64,000 nucleotides of DNA, taken from positions 62,001-126,000 of the forward strand of contig JAGVSM010003995.1 of assembly GCA_022494885.1 (NCBI GenBank), written 5' to 3'. Positions 1-11,200 of this stretch are shown in pieces. The notes beneath the pieces are model-generated. The model ran no database searches and was not told where the DNA came from. It was given only the letters and a program-made list of their open reading frames with translations. The first letter of the stretch is position 1; the number at the start of each line of letters is the position of its first letter. The position numbers and the translations under genes are program-made. This DNA is from Micrasema longulum (lineage: Eukaryota > Arthropoda > Insecta > Trichoptera > Brachycentridae).

Positions 1-119
1 AAAAATATTCGAATATGCTGGAATAATCTGCATCACTGCGTGCGGATAGGGAAATTATACAGATAAAAAAATTTCACTTAACAGTTGATTGATGCTAGAT
101 GATTGAGATATATAGTAGC

Positions 120-178
120 AATGAGATGCCCCATGCGCCTCTGGGTGCAGAAAATAAAATCATGATGACGACGATGAT
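120..178 (+). mobile_element. SINE-B 3'-end fragment
   Basis: ATGCCCCATGCGCCTCTGGG followed by a gatgacgacgatgat tail matches the 3' end of the full SINE-B at 48650-48916 (ccctatgcaccattaggtgc, then GAT repeats). Confidence 0.6.
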
Positions 179-179
179 A

Positions 180-809
180 TTAAGGTTCCACAGCAAACTT
201 GGAATGTTCTATGACCGTAAATTTTTTGTTGAGACGTGAAATTCAACCGAGGAATATAATTTTAAATTTTAGAAAGTATTTGAACTGTCATTTTTTCAGA
301 TCTTTCCAAGACATTTTCCCTTTAAAATTCATTTTTACACCTTTGATAATTTCAAATTGGATTCTTTGGCTCAAAAGCATTCCACTCTAAAATTTTGATA
401 TCAAACAATGAAACGGAAATACTAATGAAATCAGAACAATTATTTTTTTAATTTGCTCTCGAATCAGCGTTGACAATACACTTGAACCGTAAAAAGTGCC
501 ATTGTCTGGTATAATAATATTCAGCATTGCGCTGTCAGAGTTGGGCTGTTTACCGGTTCAATTAGGGTTCAAAACAGTTAGGAAAATTTATAATTAATTT
601 TCCCGTTCCTTTGTAATTTTCCTGCAATTGAATTCGCAATCAAATCGAATAGGCAGCAGAAATAACTGCATTACAATTTCAGAGCTGTAGTGCCAAGTTT
701 ATATTTAAATATTTCTGAATAACAAATGTTTTTCTTTCTTCTTTTTCTTATGGTACCACTCCATGGTAGAGGTTTGCCATCAACATGGTCATTTTAATTT
801 TGTCAGCAG
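180..809. other. Intronic or upstream sequence, nothing recognised
   Basis: AT-rich single-copy-looking DNA. No repeat shared with the rest of the window and no convincing exon was seen. Confidence 0.5.
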
Positions 810-931
810 ACGTTCTGATTGAAATACACAAACACCCAAATAACATAAACCGACTGACTAAAAGTAAGCTCAACATGGTTCCCGGCAATACACACTACGG
901 AAATGACACGAAATGTGCCGACTGCGACACG
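810..931 (+). CDS. Candidate upstream Cys-rich exon (uncertain)
   Basis: An open stretch of 40 codons (812-931) lies between a good acceptor (T-rich tract then tcagcag, ending at 809) and a GT donor (932). Its C-terminus reads HYGNDTKCADCDT, a CxxC pattern that would suit the Cys-rich ectodomain encoded by the exon at 1533. Against it: this frame ends in phase 0, while the exon at 1533 needs two carried-over bases, so a direct join gives an early stop. It is real only if a further small exon lies between them or if the acceptor or donor is used differently. The N-terminal half has no recognisable domain. Confidence 0.25.
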
Positions 932-964
932 GTACAAATTACAAGTTTGTACCTATAAAAAATT

Positions 965-1305
965 GCAACATATTACAACCGGGATGAAGAACATTTTGGG
1001 GAAGATAAAAGAGAAGTCTAGGCATCTACAAGGCTTATTATTAACATCTATATTTCTTCAATTCGTTCATCTGTTAATGTTTGTGAAGTTAAAGAGCTGA
1101 AACTTTTATTTATGCGAGTGAGATTCATTTAATTAAATTATTTCACCTACATACTAGACAACGCCTGAAAATTTTATTTTTCAATTTCTACACTTCTTCA
1201 TGGACCAGGTGGATTTATCAACAATATTTTGAGTTTGTCTAAATTTTTGCAGACAAGGACTGGATTCAACTACCTGGGGAGCTGTTAATTTTAACATATT
1301 GCTTT
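965..1305 (+). repeat. TDR-family copy 1
   Basis: It shares gaagtctaggcatctacaag, the tgtgaagttaaagagctgaa block, the cctacatactagacaacgcc block and the ggattcaact...ggggagctgtt block with the copies at 37957-38310 and 2316-2698. It begins and ends at an acatatt sequence, so it looks like a single unit opened at that point. Confidence 0.7.
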
Positions 1306-1532
1306 TGTGTATCTATAAAATATAACATATTTTTATTTACTTTTTAAACAAAGGTTATTTCATGCCATTTATAAACAGGTTTTTCTAAAATTTGTAGTTA
1401 CCAACTTGTGTCAGAAATCCGACGATATTACACGTTCAGTATAATAAATATGGCCATCGAAACTGACTCCAATGTTATGAATGCTGCAACTCTTGGGACT
1501 GGTGCGATATATTTCTTTCACATTTTTCGCAG

Positions 1533-1666
1533 ACTGAACAACCAATGCGTGCCATGTTGCGCTGAGAACGCCCCTCCACTGGCCGCTAATGCCAGCATAG
1601 CCACCGGCCCAGGGGGGACGCCCATCGCAGGGCCGGGAGACTGCTGCAAATGTGACAAGGAGACTG
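1533..1666 (+). CDS. Internal exon: Cys-rich ectodomain of a type I membrane protein
   Basis: The acceptor is a pyrimidine tract ending ttcgcag at 1532; the donor is G|gtaagaa at 1667. The exon starts with one base completing a codon, then reads L-N-N-Q-C-V-P-C-C through to D-C-C-K-C-D-K-E-T, ending one base into a Gly codon that the next exon completes. It has six Cys in CxxCC and CCxC clusters, a Gly/Pro/Ala-rich linker between them and one N-glycosylation site (N-A-S). Base composition is much richer in G+C than the flanking intron, as expected for real coding DNA. The open frame continues upstream to about 1408, but that part (IYFFHIF) is the pyrimidine tract and not protein. The CxPC...GPGDCCKCDxxTGxC spacing resembles the last repeat of the furin-like Cys-rich region. 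That family call is inference only; a TNF-receptor-like or other Cys-knot ectodomain is possible. Confidence 0.8.
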
Positions 1667-2309
1667 GTAAGAAATCTGATTAGGACTATAGCGCGGGTGT
1701 TTGCTTTACCTGGAGAATATTTGTGGGCACCAGACAAGGGCGTAACCAGAATTTTCTCCAGCATACAGTTTTTTGTTAGTTGGTTTTATTTAAACATTTA
1801 TGCTTTTTGAACTTATCCTAATCTTATTTTAGCACTAGCATACGTGAGTTTTAACAAAATTTTTACAAAATTTATTTTCCAAAAATATTTTTAGGTTTTA
1901 GGACCCTCTCTTTTTGGAACATACTTGTCATACAGAGACCAACTAGCTGATTTTCTATCATTGTTAAACGTAACCAAGTTTCTATCCTGCGTAAGGCGCT
2001 GATGGGTTATTCAATAGTGTACGTTATGCAGGGCTATGCAAATGATATAGGTGATGTACGTTTTATGGATGGGTAGAATAATTAGGTTTCTTTAGCACAG
2101 CTAGTTTTTTCTCTTTCAGTTCGGAATTTGGCACATTTTTTTCTTTTCATTGGTTGTACGCTATGGCACCAAATACTTCAACTAGGGAGCGGGCATAGAA
2201 ATGTCTACGTGCAAAAAACTTATCACTTTATATCACAAATATTAATTTGAATTTATTACAAACTAAATTATATGAATAGGACACTAAATTAAATTCAAAA
2301 TAAATAATG
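1667..2309. other. Intron, nothing recognised
   Basis: This is the intron between the Cys-rich exon and the membrane exon. No shared repeat was seen before the TDR copy that starts near 2316. Confidence 0.5.
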
Positions 2310-2315
2310 CTTTAA

Positions 2316-2698
2316 GTATGTCTAAATGTTTGCAGACTGGCTGGATTTCTCCCTAGGGAGTTATTCAGATCTAAATTTGTTGCAACAAGGAGAAAACATT
2401 TTTGAAAAGGGAAGTCTATGCATTTGAGAGGCTTTTGACCTGTCGTTGACTGATTTAAGTGGCCATTTTACACACTGTGTAACATTCACCATTTTGCCTA
2501 TGTTTAAACATCCAAATTTCCTCAACTCTTCTATCTGTTAACTTTTTTTGTGAAAACTTTTTTCTGAAATTAATTTTCCAATTTTTGTATTTCTTCTTTT
2601 ACCAGTTAGTTGATTCAACAGTGTTTTGAGTATGTCCAAATGTTTGCAGACTGGCTGGATCTCCCTAGAGAGTTATTCAGATCTTAATTTGTTCTCAA
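2316..2698 (+). repeat. TDR-family copy 2, complete with both terminal direct repeats
   Basis: Bases 2316-2387 and 2629-2698 are near-identical direct repeats of about 70 bp (key blocks: gtctaaatgtttgcagactgg, ccctagggagttattcagatc). They lie about 313 bp apart and flank the family body (ggtttaagtggcca-type and cattttgcctatgttt blocks). This is the best copy for defining the unit. Confidence 0.75.
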
Positions 2699-2714
2699 AA
2701 ATGTGAAAAAAAAG

Positions 2715-3010
2715 TACGAAAATTGGAAAATAGTTTTTAGGCGTTGCCTAGTAGGTGAATTGGTCCAGCCGGATGAATCTCACCCACATGATAAAGGTTT
2801 CAGCTCATTTACTTCACAAAAGTCAACAGATGGAAGAGTTGAGTAAATGTGGATGTTTAAACATACGCAGAATGGTGAATTTTACACGGTGTGTAAAGTT
2901 GCCAAAACCAGCCAATGACAATAGGCCCTGTAAATGCCTAGACTTGCATATTTCCTTCTCCAAAATGTTTTTCCTCTCTGTTGCATCAAATGCAAATATT
3001 GTTTTCATAT
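2715..3010 (-). repeat. TDR-family copy 3, inverted next to copy 2
   Basis: Reverse-orientation body: ggcgttgcctagtaggtga, ggtttcagctcatttacttc, cagatggaagagttgag, ccctgtaaatgcctagac. It lies head-to-head with copy 2. The overlapping open frames here are repeat sequence, not a gene. Confidence 0.7.
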
Positions 3011-3085
3011 TTATTTATTTTAATAATAAAATAGCATACATCATTTTGGAATTTTAGAAATTTAGAACTTAATTAATATTTTCAG

Positions 3086-3321
3086 GTGGTTGCCAGAACT
3101 CCTCTCCCGCGGGCAAGCGGCGGATAGCAGTCTCTGCTGAAAGGGCTGAGGCCTTCCAGGTACTGGGTTCTGCAGAGATGCCCGTGGATGGTTCGGCCGT
3201 GCTGGCCCCTCCTGGGGCTTCGTCAGCACCCATAGCCAGCCTCACGGCCATAACTGGCCTTGCGGTGGCCGCGTGCCTCTGTGTTGTCATGGCGTTTGTC
3301 ATCATCTTCCTAGTGCTTCAG
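3086..3321 (+). CDS. Internal exon: juxtamembrane stem and transmembrane helix
   Basis: The acceptor is ttttcag at 3085 and the donor is CAG|gtttgt at 3322. Joined to the previous exon it gives 79 codons without a stop. The residues after the join are G-G-C-Q-N-S-S-P-A-G-K-R-R: one more Cys, a second N-glycosylation site (N-S-S) and a basic KRR that could be a cleavage site. A Ser/Ala/Pro-rich stem follows, then a hydrophobic helix of about 25 residues (from SLTAITGLAV to VIIFLVLQ) at the exon end. The next exon opens with KRSK, giving the positive-inside charge of a type I membrane protein. The antisense open frame at 3069-3305 is a shadow. A reverse-oriented TDR-family repeat ends about 75 bases upstream. 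Confidence 0.9.
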
Positions 3322-3828
3322 GTTTGTTACATATTTTTTATATATTAGACTAAACATCCAATTAACCTTTGATTAAAAAATACAGTGAATAATTTTATTA
3401 CGAATGAATTGATAAACGTACATCAAAATTGAATTGATCTCCTTCAAAATATGGATAGCGACCCATTGATCAAAATGTTGATTCCATGCTTGGAAGCATT
3501 TCTGGAAGCTTCTTTCGGAAGGGTCTTCAGCTGTTCTGTCGTGGCCCTTTTAATGTCGGAAATGGTGTATTCTCTTTATCGCGATTTTCATTTTTAAGAA
3601 GAGCCAGAAATTACAGCACAAATCTTGGGATTTAAGTGGATATGGATAGACAGGAATATTTTTTCCGGTCAAAAACTCGTGGATCAGAAGCGAGGTACAA
3701 ACAAAGTCTGGAAACAAATTTTGTACTCACTCATCTCATTTGAAAATTATATGTTTAATGCTTTGTATGGAGATGTTGTGTTCTTTAGTAAGCTCTCAAA
3801 TAATTGCTGGTTTTGTTATTAATCAATT
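3322..3828. other. Intron start, nothing recognised
   Basis: Start of the 10.8-kb intron. No repeat match was noticed. Confidence 0.5.
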
Positions 3829-4251
3829 AATTGGACGTATTTATGCAGAAAGCCATAGAAAAGTAAAACTGATATAATAGCACCTTTATGAAACGAGTAA
3901 ATGATCAAATCTTCACGACAGTTGGAATGTTTTCGATTTTGACAAATGTTAAACAATGAATACATTAGTTTTTTTTCATTACAAACAAGAATATAATGTG
4001 TATTTAACCAGCTTTAATGATTTTTAAAGTAGTCAGATTTTTCTAGTGCTGTGGGTATTTTTTGCAAATTGAGAAAAGCCGTTTTTGTGATCGACACTTT
4101 TTTTAGTAGGTGATTATTACAGTTTAACTGTATGAAAACCGTCTGGCTGTTTTGGCAGAACATAAAATTGAGCTAACTGCACCCAAAAACAACAATATCT
4201 TATTTTTTCTAAATTGTGGAATGGCTGCTTTCTGCATAACTACGTTCAATT
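3829..4251 (+). mobile_element. MITE-like element F1, copy 1
   Basis: About 423 bp with terminal inverted repeats of about 27 bp: the left end aattggacgtatttatgcag matches the reverse complement of the right end (ctgcataactacgttcaatt). The interior (tttgtgatcgacactttttt, gcagaacataaaattgagc) recurs at 7545 and, inverted, at 20582-21023. There is no coding capacity. Confidence 0.7.
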
Positions 4252-6056
4252 GTAATTAAGTAATTAATCATTTTTGAAACTTTTCGCACATTTTAGTCTA
4301 TTTTTGAGGTTAATGGGCGTTTTGACCGTTGCTCGTCTTCAGCCGACTCATTTCCACTTTCAAATTGCCTACTTGTTTGAGCCACTATATTATTGCCATA
4401 TATATTTCATGTGTTTTTTTTTACACTTTTGAGTAATTTAATATTAACGTTTTGTTAGAAATCCATGATGCGCGACAGACGCGGTAAACACGATCTCTCT
4501 CTTCTGGCTCCAGAGCCAGAAGCTGAATGAGAAATCACAACTTGTTTAAACTTGAAATTGACTATCTCAACGGATCCCCTCTCTCAATAAATGTACAAAT
4601 GTGTTAATCTCAAAAAATTCCCGATGAACCAAATCAAAAAAAATATATTCATATTTATTGTGTCTGTGTTAAATTACTTTCGCAACGTGTTTTTATGTTA
4701 ATAGCTACTCTCAGGTAAAAGACCTAAAACAAGAAATTGAGTATGTGTAAGTGTGCTTATAAGTATAAATAAGTATATAAGTGTAAATATAACTTTTGAA
4801 ATTCATATTTACTATCAATTTTGTAAGAAATTGAATCTTTTGCATGATAAATAAACACCATAACCAGTAGACGACGAAGCAGATAAAACCAATAATTGTG
4901 AAATATGTTTAATTTATTAACCTCAAGTATTTGCGCTGCAAAAATTGAAATAGCGGAACTTCAAATGCTTTTATTACAGTATTTAATGGAAATTATTCAT
5001 TAAAATTGCCAATGGCAGAAACTAATTTCAACTTTTATTGGAATTTACCCGAGTCTTCGAAGAATTAAATATTTTTTATTTCAATTACTTTTCGATTAAT
5101 ATTAAGTTTGAGGATCGTTTGACTATTTAAAAAAAGGTTTGGAATCTTTGGAACTTGCAAAGCGAACAAACTATCGGATACGATAATAACTTATTCTTCG
5201 TTCTTATGTAGTTTAAAATTATATTAATTAATCTCCTGAAATCACAAAGGAATAACGTACAGTCGATCAGTAATTACAAGGAAGTGGGAAACATCAATCG
5301 AAAAGTATTGTTGCTCTAAATGTGACACCTCGTATATAAAAACCGGTCAATCTCCAATTACATATGGTAATATAGGATGGGGAGGAGTCTTGGACGTGCA
5401 TAGTCGAAAGAAATTGCACAGAAAAGTATTATTAAGATCATGTACAAAAAATATAGACTATTTCCTAGTTATGAACTATACGTAGAGAGTGGACTCTTTC
5501 GTTTTAGAAAATGATATTAGTTTCAGTGCCTGAAATTTGTTTACTTAAATAGGGAATTATAAAGTAATAATTTAAATTGCAATAGATTCGATTGCGTACT
5601 GTCAGTTTCAGGATGCAGAATTAAGTTCTCACAGAGGCACTCCCTTCATGTTGGTCCAATATCCTTCAATCTTCTACCTAAGTAAATACAAAACATTTAA
5701 TCACTGATACCGTTTAAAGTAGGTATGAGGTCTTGGATTAGCATGGAAGGAATAAATAGACACCTTCTTTAAAAAAAAAAAAAATATTAAAATGAAAGGC
5801 ATACTGCAAATAAATCCTGTTTTTGTTCTATCAGCGTATGTTAATCATGATTTATTTTGTTCATGGTCATATCATACCATATTCATGTACTACAGACTTA
5901 TAAATCATTAAAAAAGGAATGGCTTACGCTCAGACACTGAAGTCTTTGTGGCCATTTTTTTCCAAATTTTGTTATAGCCTTTTAGATGTATTTAAGTGTA
6001 TATTTGTAATTAAAATTCTATAAAAATATATCTATGGAAAAATAAACAAAAAAAAA
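4252..6056. other. Intron, nothing recognised
   Basis: AT-rich intronic DNA. I found no exon, tRNA-like box or repeat shared with the rest of the window. Confidence 0.4.
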
Positions 6057-6215
6057 CTTTAGAATATTCCATTTTTTACTTGTGGTAAAGTTTTACGATG
6101 TTACATCACCGCGCGCAAAGGGATTATTTACCACAGTCTTTTAAAAATTAAAAACCACGTTGGTAGATAGAGTGTCTTTGGAAAGCGTTTGGATTTTATA
6201 ATAATGTTTTGTTTT
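6057..6215 (-). mobile_element. MITE-like element F2, inverted end segment
   Basis: Contains tagaatattcc and ttacatcaccgcgcgcaaag, the reverse complement of the F2 start at 18289-18360. The following ggtagatagagtgtc / gcgtttggatttt blocks match 13720-13780. It lies inverted relative to the main copy at 6322. Confidence 0.6.
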
Positions 6216-6321
6216 TAAAATTATTTTTGTATATTTATTGTTTATTAGTTAAGCCATGACTAGTTGTTCAAATTTTATTTCTACAACTATGTAAATAAAT
6301 GCATTACAATTACAAATGACA

Positions 6322-6820
6322 GAATATTCTAAAGTTAAGTAATTTGAAAAAAAAAATGGAGACATACTGTTTAGAAATTCTTTTTCCATAATTTATAAAA
6401 ATAAACATATTCAACCCTGTTATAGTAAAAAATCATAAATACGCCGGTCATCTTACGTGCGTGCGTGCATTCCTCATACTGTATTGACAGACTAAATTTA
6501 TTTTCTCACGAACACCGGCAACAAAACAGCGTCTCTGTCTTTCTTGTTATGAGTTCTTTATTTGTACTCTCTCTTATGCAGATTTATTGCTTTATTGGTG
6601 TCACATTTATTCTTCGCGTATCAAGGATAAACATTTTCGTATTAAAAACCAGCATAGTTATACAAATTTAACTTTTCACACCGGAAATGTCTAAGTAGAC
6701 ATTTTCACTTCAAATTAGGGTAGCAAAAATACAATTTTATCATTTTTAAAAATGAGAGATATTTATAAAATATTTTATCGTATGTAAACTAGTGTGGGAT
6801 CACAGCCACACAAGAGTTTA
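6322..6820 (+). mobile_element. MITE-like element F2, copy 1
   Basis: It runs from gaatattctaaagtt through the shared blocks aaatacgccggtcatctta and cttgttatgagttctttatt to the end block ggatcacagccacacaagag. It is collinear with the copies at 18289-19607 and (reversed) 13058-13785. No transposase is visible. Confidence 0.65.
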
Positions 6821-7400
6821 TCTATGTATAAAGCAAAAAAAAATCACTCAAAATAATTTTCGGGTATCAAAAAGTGTCAACGTAATACTAACCTTCTAAT
6901 TATAATCAAATATCGTATGTATAAAAACCGTAAAAAAAAAATATCGTTAATTCACTATGGTAAATGATACTTGTATTTAACCCTTTTCACACGCACCATA
7001 ATACCGCTTTACAAAACGGCGACATCAAATTTGTGTTTGAGGTGTCACGTGTCATTTATCATTATCTCACCTGTCATTTTAATACCGGTTTGAATATTAG
7101 TGTCAAGCTACGCGTATCTTTACCGGGTCTATTTTCACGCGATGACGGCTGGTCTTTAGCGGGTTTACGAAAAATGTGTAATAAACCTAATAGTTAAGAA
7201 ATAAATATCAACCCGCCCGATAATGGCGACATCTCGATATTTTCCGAACATTAATCATCTCATCGTTGTCCTTTGTAACTCAAAACAAGATTGAGATCTT
7301 TTCATCCCTCGTGAATTTTATTTCTTGTTTTATTTTTTTGGAAAAATTTTCTTAGAAAAAACATTCATCAATAGTTTTCGTGATATTTTTATGATTTCGA
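6821..7400. other. Intron, nothing recognised
   Basis: No repeat or exon recognised. The 77-codon open frame at 6964 has no family signature and no splice context. Confidence 0.4.
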
Positions 7401-7417
7401 GATGGTTTGTGATACAA

Positions 7418-7482
7418 TGAAAGAGTCGTGGACTCCGGATCATTAAGTCCGAGGTTCGTCTTCGGTTTTACCACAAATGTAC
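7418..7482 (+). mobile_element. Degenerate tRNA-like sequence, possibly a SINE head
   Basis: tgatacaatgaaagagtcgtgg resembles a tRNA A-box region. About 30 bases later gtccgaggttcg resembles a B box. The structure is too decayed to be a functional tRNA. Confidence 0.35.
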
Positions 7483-7544
7483 TATTTTACGTCCATTTAC
7501 GTTTAAAATGCCTGAAAAATTATGTTTTTTTTTCAATTACTAAC

Positions 7545-8075
7545 TCTAAAAAATATTTCAGCTAACTGAAAACGGTCGTTTTTGTGATCAACACTAATTT
7601 CAGTAGGTAATTATATTTTTTGTATGAAAGGGGCCTGACTATTTTTAGCAGAACATAGAATTGACATTCCTGCACCCGATAACATCAATATGTGTGTATG
7701 TGTATGAATATATATGCATGTATGCATATGTGTGTGTATGTATGCATATGTATGTATATGTGTTTGTATGTATGCATGTGTATGTGTGTGAGTGTGTTTT
7801 CATATGTAAATTTATTAAATATTTTTCCATGTACCCATATACCTACATATGTTGGTACATTTCCTTATTTTTACTTATTATTGTATCTAATAGTTATTCT
7901 TATGTTATCTTTAACTTTAACTTGTGTACATACTTATGTTTCATTGCTGCACTCAAATGTATTTCTAATATATGTTAAAGCACGTAGGGTGTGTAAATTA
8001 ATAAATAAATAAATATATTATTTTTTAAATATTGGACTGACTGCTTTCTGCATTACTTCACATAAGTTCACTTGA
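7545..8075 (+). mobile_element. MITE F1 copy 2 (5'-truncated), split by an insertion
   Basis: Bases 7560-7690 (tttgtgatcaacactaattt, gcagaacatagaattg) and 8014-8060 (attattttttaaatattgg, then tgctttctgcattac) are the two halves of F1 as seen uninterrupted at 4080-4251. The break falls at a caatat / atattat site. Confidence 0.65.
7691..8013 (+). mobile_element. Insertion into F1: TG/TATG microsatellite, then LINE-like 3' end with AAATA tail
   Basis: It begins with about 110 bp of tgtgtatg/tatgcatg microsatellite, continues with about 180 bp of unrecognised DNA and ends aattaataaataaataaat, a typical LINE-type simple tail. A short atat repeat on both sides may be the target-site duplication. 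The overlapping open frames here are microsatellite translations. Confidence 0.5.
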
Positions 8076-9424
8076 TAAGTAATTAAAATAATTAGCAAAT
8101 TAGTAAACGTCTATAAAAAATATTTTAGAAAATATTTACTAAAAATATATATAAAATACGTTGACTCAAATCAGTGTTTGATTTAATATTAAGTTCATAA
8201 TTATTTATCGTTGACAAATCCCTAGGGGTTAAATCCAGTTCTCGTCCACATGGATTTGGACTTAGTCAAGGTAGTATTCATATGGTATATGTATCATCTC
8301 CACAACTTGATTTATTAAATCTCTTAATCCTCTTAATCACCTTTGATATAATTTACTTCGAGTTCTAACTCTGATATCCCCAGATACGTTGTATAAGAGT
8401 ATCAACTGAAGGGTGTAGGCAATAATTATAATAGTCATGTGACAAACACGTGATACAAACTCACCATAGTTAAGCCATTACGCCTCCTGAAACTGTAAAC
8501 AGAACTATTATAGAAGTATATATATTCCGATATAATAACGTCATAAGTTTAATACTCGATAAATCGATTTATCACTAGTGCGCATAATTTTGCTGTATTT
8601 AATATTAAATACTAAAGAAAATGTTATCCTCCTTTACTGCCGTCATAAGAAAGAAGGACGTTTCTACAAAAAATAAAAAACGGACAAAATAAATATTTTG
8701 TAACTCAGAGATTGAAAAATTCGCTGTGTATAAAATGCTATAAAAATTGAGTATATTATTTTGCGACAGTATGTATTAAGATTTTCCTCAACGGAATATA
8801 TGTAAAAAAAATTTTTAAAAGTCACATATTTAAAAAAAATCATTTTTATCTTCTTTTTAGTAAAAAAAATTACAAGGAAATATGTTTTTCTTCAATGAAA
8901 AGACGTTTCTAGCCCTTTTTATCAAGTAATTAAGTAAACGTCTTTTTTCAGTGTTAATATGCCAATTGATTCTACTCAACTAAATAAAATAGACGTTACT
9001 GGCTATTAGCTGTTTTTCAAACCAATAACGCCGACTTAATAATCAATTTACTTCGAAATTACCAGCAGATTTTAAATTTAATTGAAAACGCGTAGGTACA
9101 TTCATTTCAGATGTTTTTAAAAACGGAAGAGAAGAAAAAATAAGTATTTATTAGAATTATTACTGATTGAACTGATTACAGTTTTTAATAATTATTAAAG
9201 TCCAAACAGCCTTTTACATTTAGTAATCTTCAAGACTTTTTGCAGTTTAGTCTCATGTATTAGAAAAAATGATTGGGTTGTGGTTATTTGAGGAAGATAG
9301 GTGTATTTTTAGTCGATGCGTATTTTTTTCCTGATTCCGAATATGAATTTAACTCATTTTCAAAAAAAATGTTAGATGCTTCCTTCTTTTTTATGACGGC
9401 AGTATAACTGTTTCGTTTTTTTTA
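8076..9424. other. Intron, nothing recognised
   Basis: Very AT-rich. No family match or exon was identified. Confidence 0.4.
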
Positions 9425-9790
9425 TAATTACATTATAACTATTTATTTATTAACATAAATAAGCTAATTGCACATTATTTGATATATAAGTTCCAACTCC
9501 ATGAGACTAAAAGTCCTGTGTTGAGATGAATATATTAGCACAAATAAAGGATCAGAAACATGAAAATAATTTTAAAAAAATATATATATGGCACATCAAG
9601 ATGGCACAGATGGATACAAACATAACGTTAAACACAATAAAAACAGAAAATATACATAAGCATAGCTTGTGCATGGGTATACATGATTAAATTAGTTTAA
9701 CGTCACAGCACGTACACAATAAAAAATTCTCATTATAAATATTTTAATATAAAAAACAAACAAAAAAACCTTAATGAACAAATGAAAACC
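9425..9790 (-). mobile_element. LINE 3' tail, family also at 61265
   Basis: A tttatttattaac tail start is followed by ccaactccatgag...agtcctgtgttgag and a gatgaatatatta block. The same blocks recur in the same order at 61330-61385. The orientation follows the TTTA tail. No coding part is preserved. Confidence 0.5.
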
Positions 9791-9834
9791 TAATTTCTTG
9801 TAATTCATTTTAAACACTTAACTATCTAGAAATA

Positions 9835-10470
9835 GTGGACGATATGGACAATGACATGATCAATAACAAAACTCTCTTCTGTTCCCTAGTTCACCCGCAT
9901 CTAGAGTGTTCTTCTGTTATCTAGTCTCCATAATATGATGTTCACATCAAAAATATTGAATTAGTTCAACATCGATTTGTAAGAAAACAGGCTGGAGGGG
10001 CCTATGGGCGTATAATGATTTACAAACTAACTTAAATATATCTTCTCTTCAAGACCGTCGAAATAAATTCGACCTTCTAGTCCTATTTAAAATATTCAAC
10101 ACACTCTTTGATGCGCCTGAACTACTGAGGTCAGTAAAATTAAATATTTCGACTAGAATAGAAACCTTAGACAAAACTTACGTTTTCATACCGACAAACA
10201 TAGAATTAACTTTGGTTTTCATTTTTCTATGCCCGAAATTCTTAGGTCGGCCAACAAACAGACCAGTCATGATTTCTTTGATAACAAGTTGTCTTTTTTC
10301 ATTAGATCTCTGAATCAAATTTAATTAGAAACGCTTCTCTCTTGCTTTTATTACCACCAAATATTATTTATGCCGTTGTGTCTTTCTACTTTCTTTTACA
10401 ATAATTTTTTATATGTAATAATTTTCTATATGTCTTAAATATGCCCATTGGGCGTTTATATAAATAAAAT
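9835..10470 (+). mobile_element. LINE L1 3' fragment, reverse transcriptase thumb region
   Basis: Decayed frames read H-x-H-L-E-C-S-S-V-I-x-S-P-Y-Y-D-V-H-I-K-N-I-E and QHRFVRK, the conserved stretch after the RT core in CR1/Jockey-type non-LTR elements. The 3' end gcccattgggcgtttatata followed by AAATA is shared with the copies at 27040 and (reversed) 58545. Several stops and frameshifts are present. Confidence 0.8.
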
Positions 10471-10589
10471 AACGAAACATTCCATATAAAAAGGGATTTT
10501 ATTTTATAAATATCTTGAATTAGTATACACATAAACATTTTAATATGTGCTCTGATAATAACATGAAACATATGCCAGTTTTAAATTAT

Positions 10590-11200
10590 TGAACACACAA
10601 TGTCAACAATGTGTTCAAATCTTGAATATGCCTCAGTGGTCTGGTCTCCATTCTATGTCAATCGCATAAATCACATTGAATCAGTCCAACATCGCTTGCT
10701 TCGAAAAATAGCGTGGATGCTTGGACTAGAGAGAGATAATTATTCTTATGCTGAAATAGAGTCAATGTTAAATATTTCTAGTCTACAAAAACGTAGAACT
10801 AATATTGACTCCATACATATGATCGGCATACTAAATGCTATAATCGATGTTCCATCATTACTGGGACAAGTAAAATTCCATATTCTGACTCGTAGATTGA
10901 GAAACAATGAAGTACTGTTCATCGATCAGCATATAACAAACTATGGCCCAAATTCTCCAATGACCCGCCTTTGTCGTATTGTTAACTCAAGACAGGATCT
11001 GGACTTTTTTAGTTTAAGTTTACAACGATTTAAACGAGCACTAAATAAATAGTCCAGATCTTGTCTCGATGTCCCTTATGTTTGTCAATGCTTCTTTCTC
11101 TTTTCTTTAAATGTTTTTAACTATTCTTGTATTGTAATATTTAAACCTTATAAATTGTATACATGGACAATGTCCGTTAATAAATAAATAAATAAATTTG
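10590..11200 (+). mobile_element. LINE L2 3' end, open C-terminal 150 codons of the RT ORF
   Basis: The frame at 10600-11052 is intact. It starts at N-L-E-Y-A-S-V-V-W-S-P-F, continues INHIESVQHRLLRK and ends LQRFKRALNK, the known C-terminal layout of CR1/Jockey-type elements. A 3' UTR follows with a four-fold aata tail near 11180-11200. The 5' part of the element is missing, so it is a dead-on-arrival truncated copy, but the surviving frame has no stop, suggesting a fairly recent insertion. Homologous but decayed copies lie at 44290-45187 and 60125-60240. Confidence 0.9.

Noticed and set aside
1411..1764. 117-codon minus-strand open frame
   Set aside because: It is antisense to the GC-rich Cys-rich exon at 1533-1666 and has no domain.
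2755..3057. 100-codon plus-strand open frame
   Set aside because: Consists of TDR-family repeat copy 3.
3069..3305. 78-codon minus-strand open frame
   Set aside because: Shadow of the membrane exon at 3086-3321, whose splice sites and phase fit its neighbours.
7645..8012. Three overlapping Tyr/Cys- or Thr/His-rich open frames
   Set aside because: Translations of the TG/TATG microsatellite.
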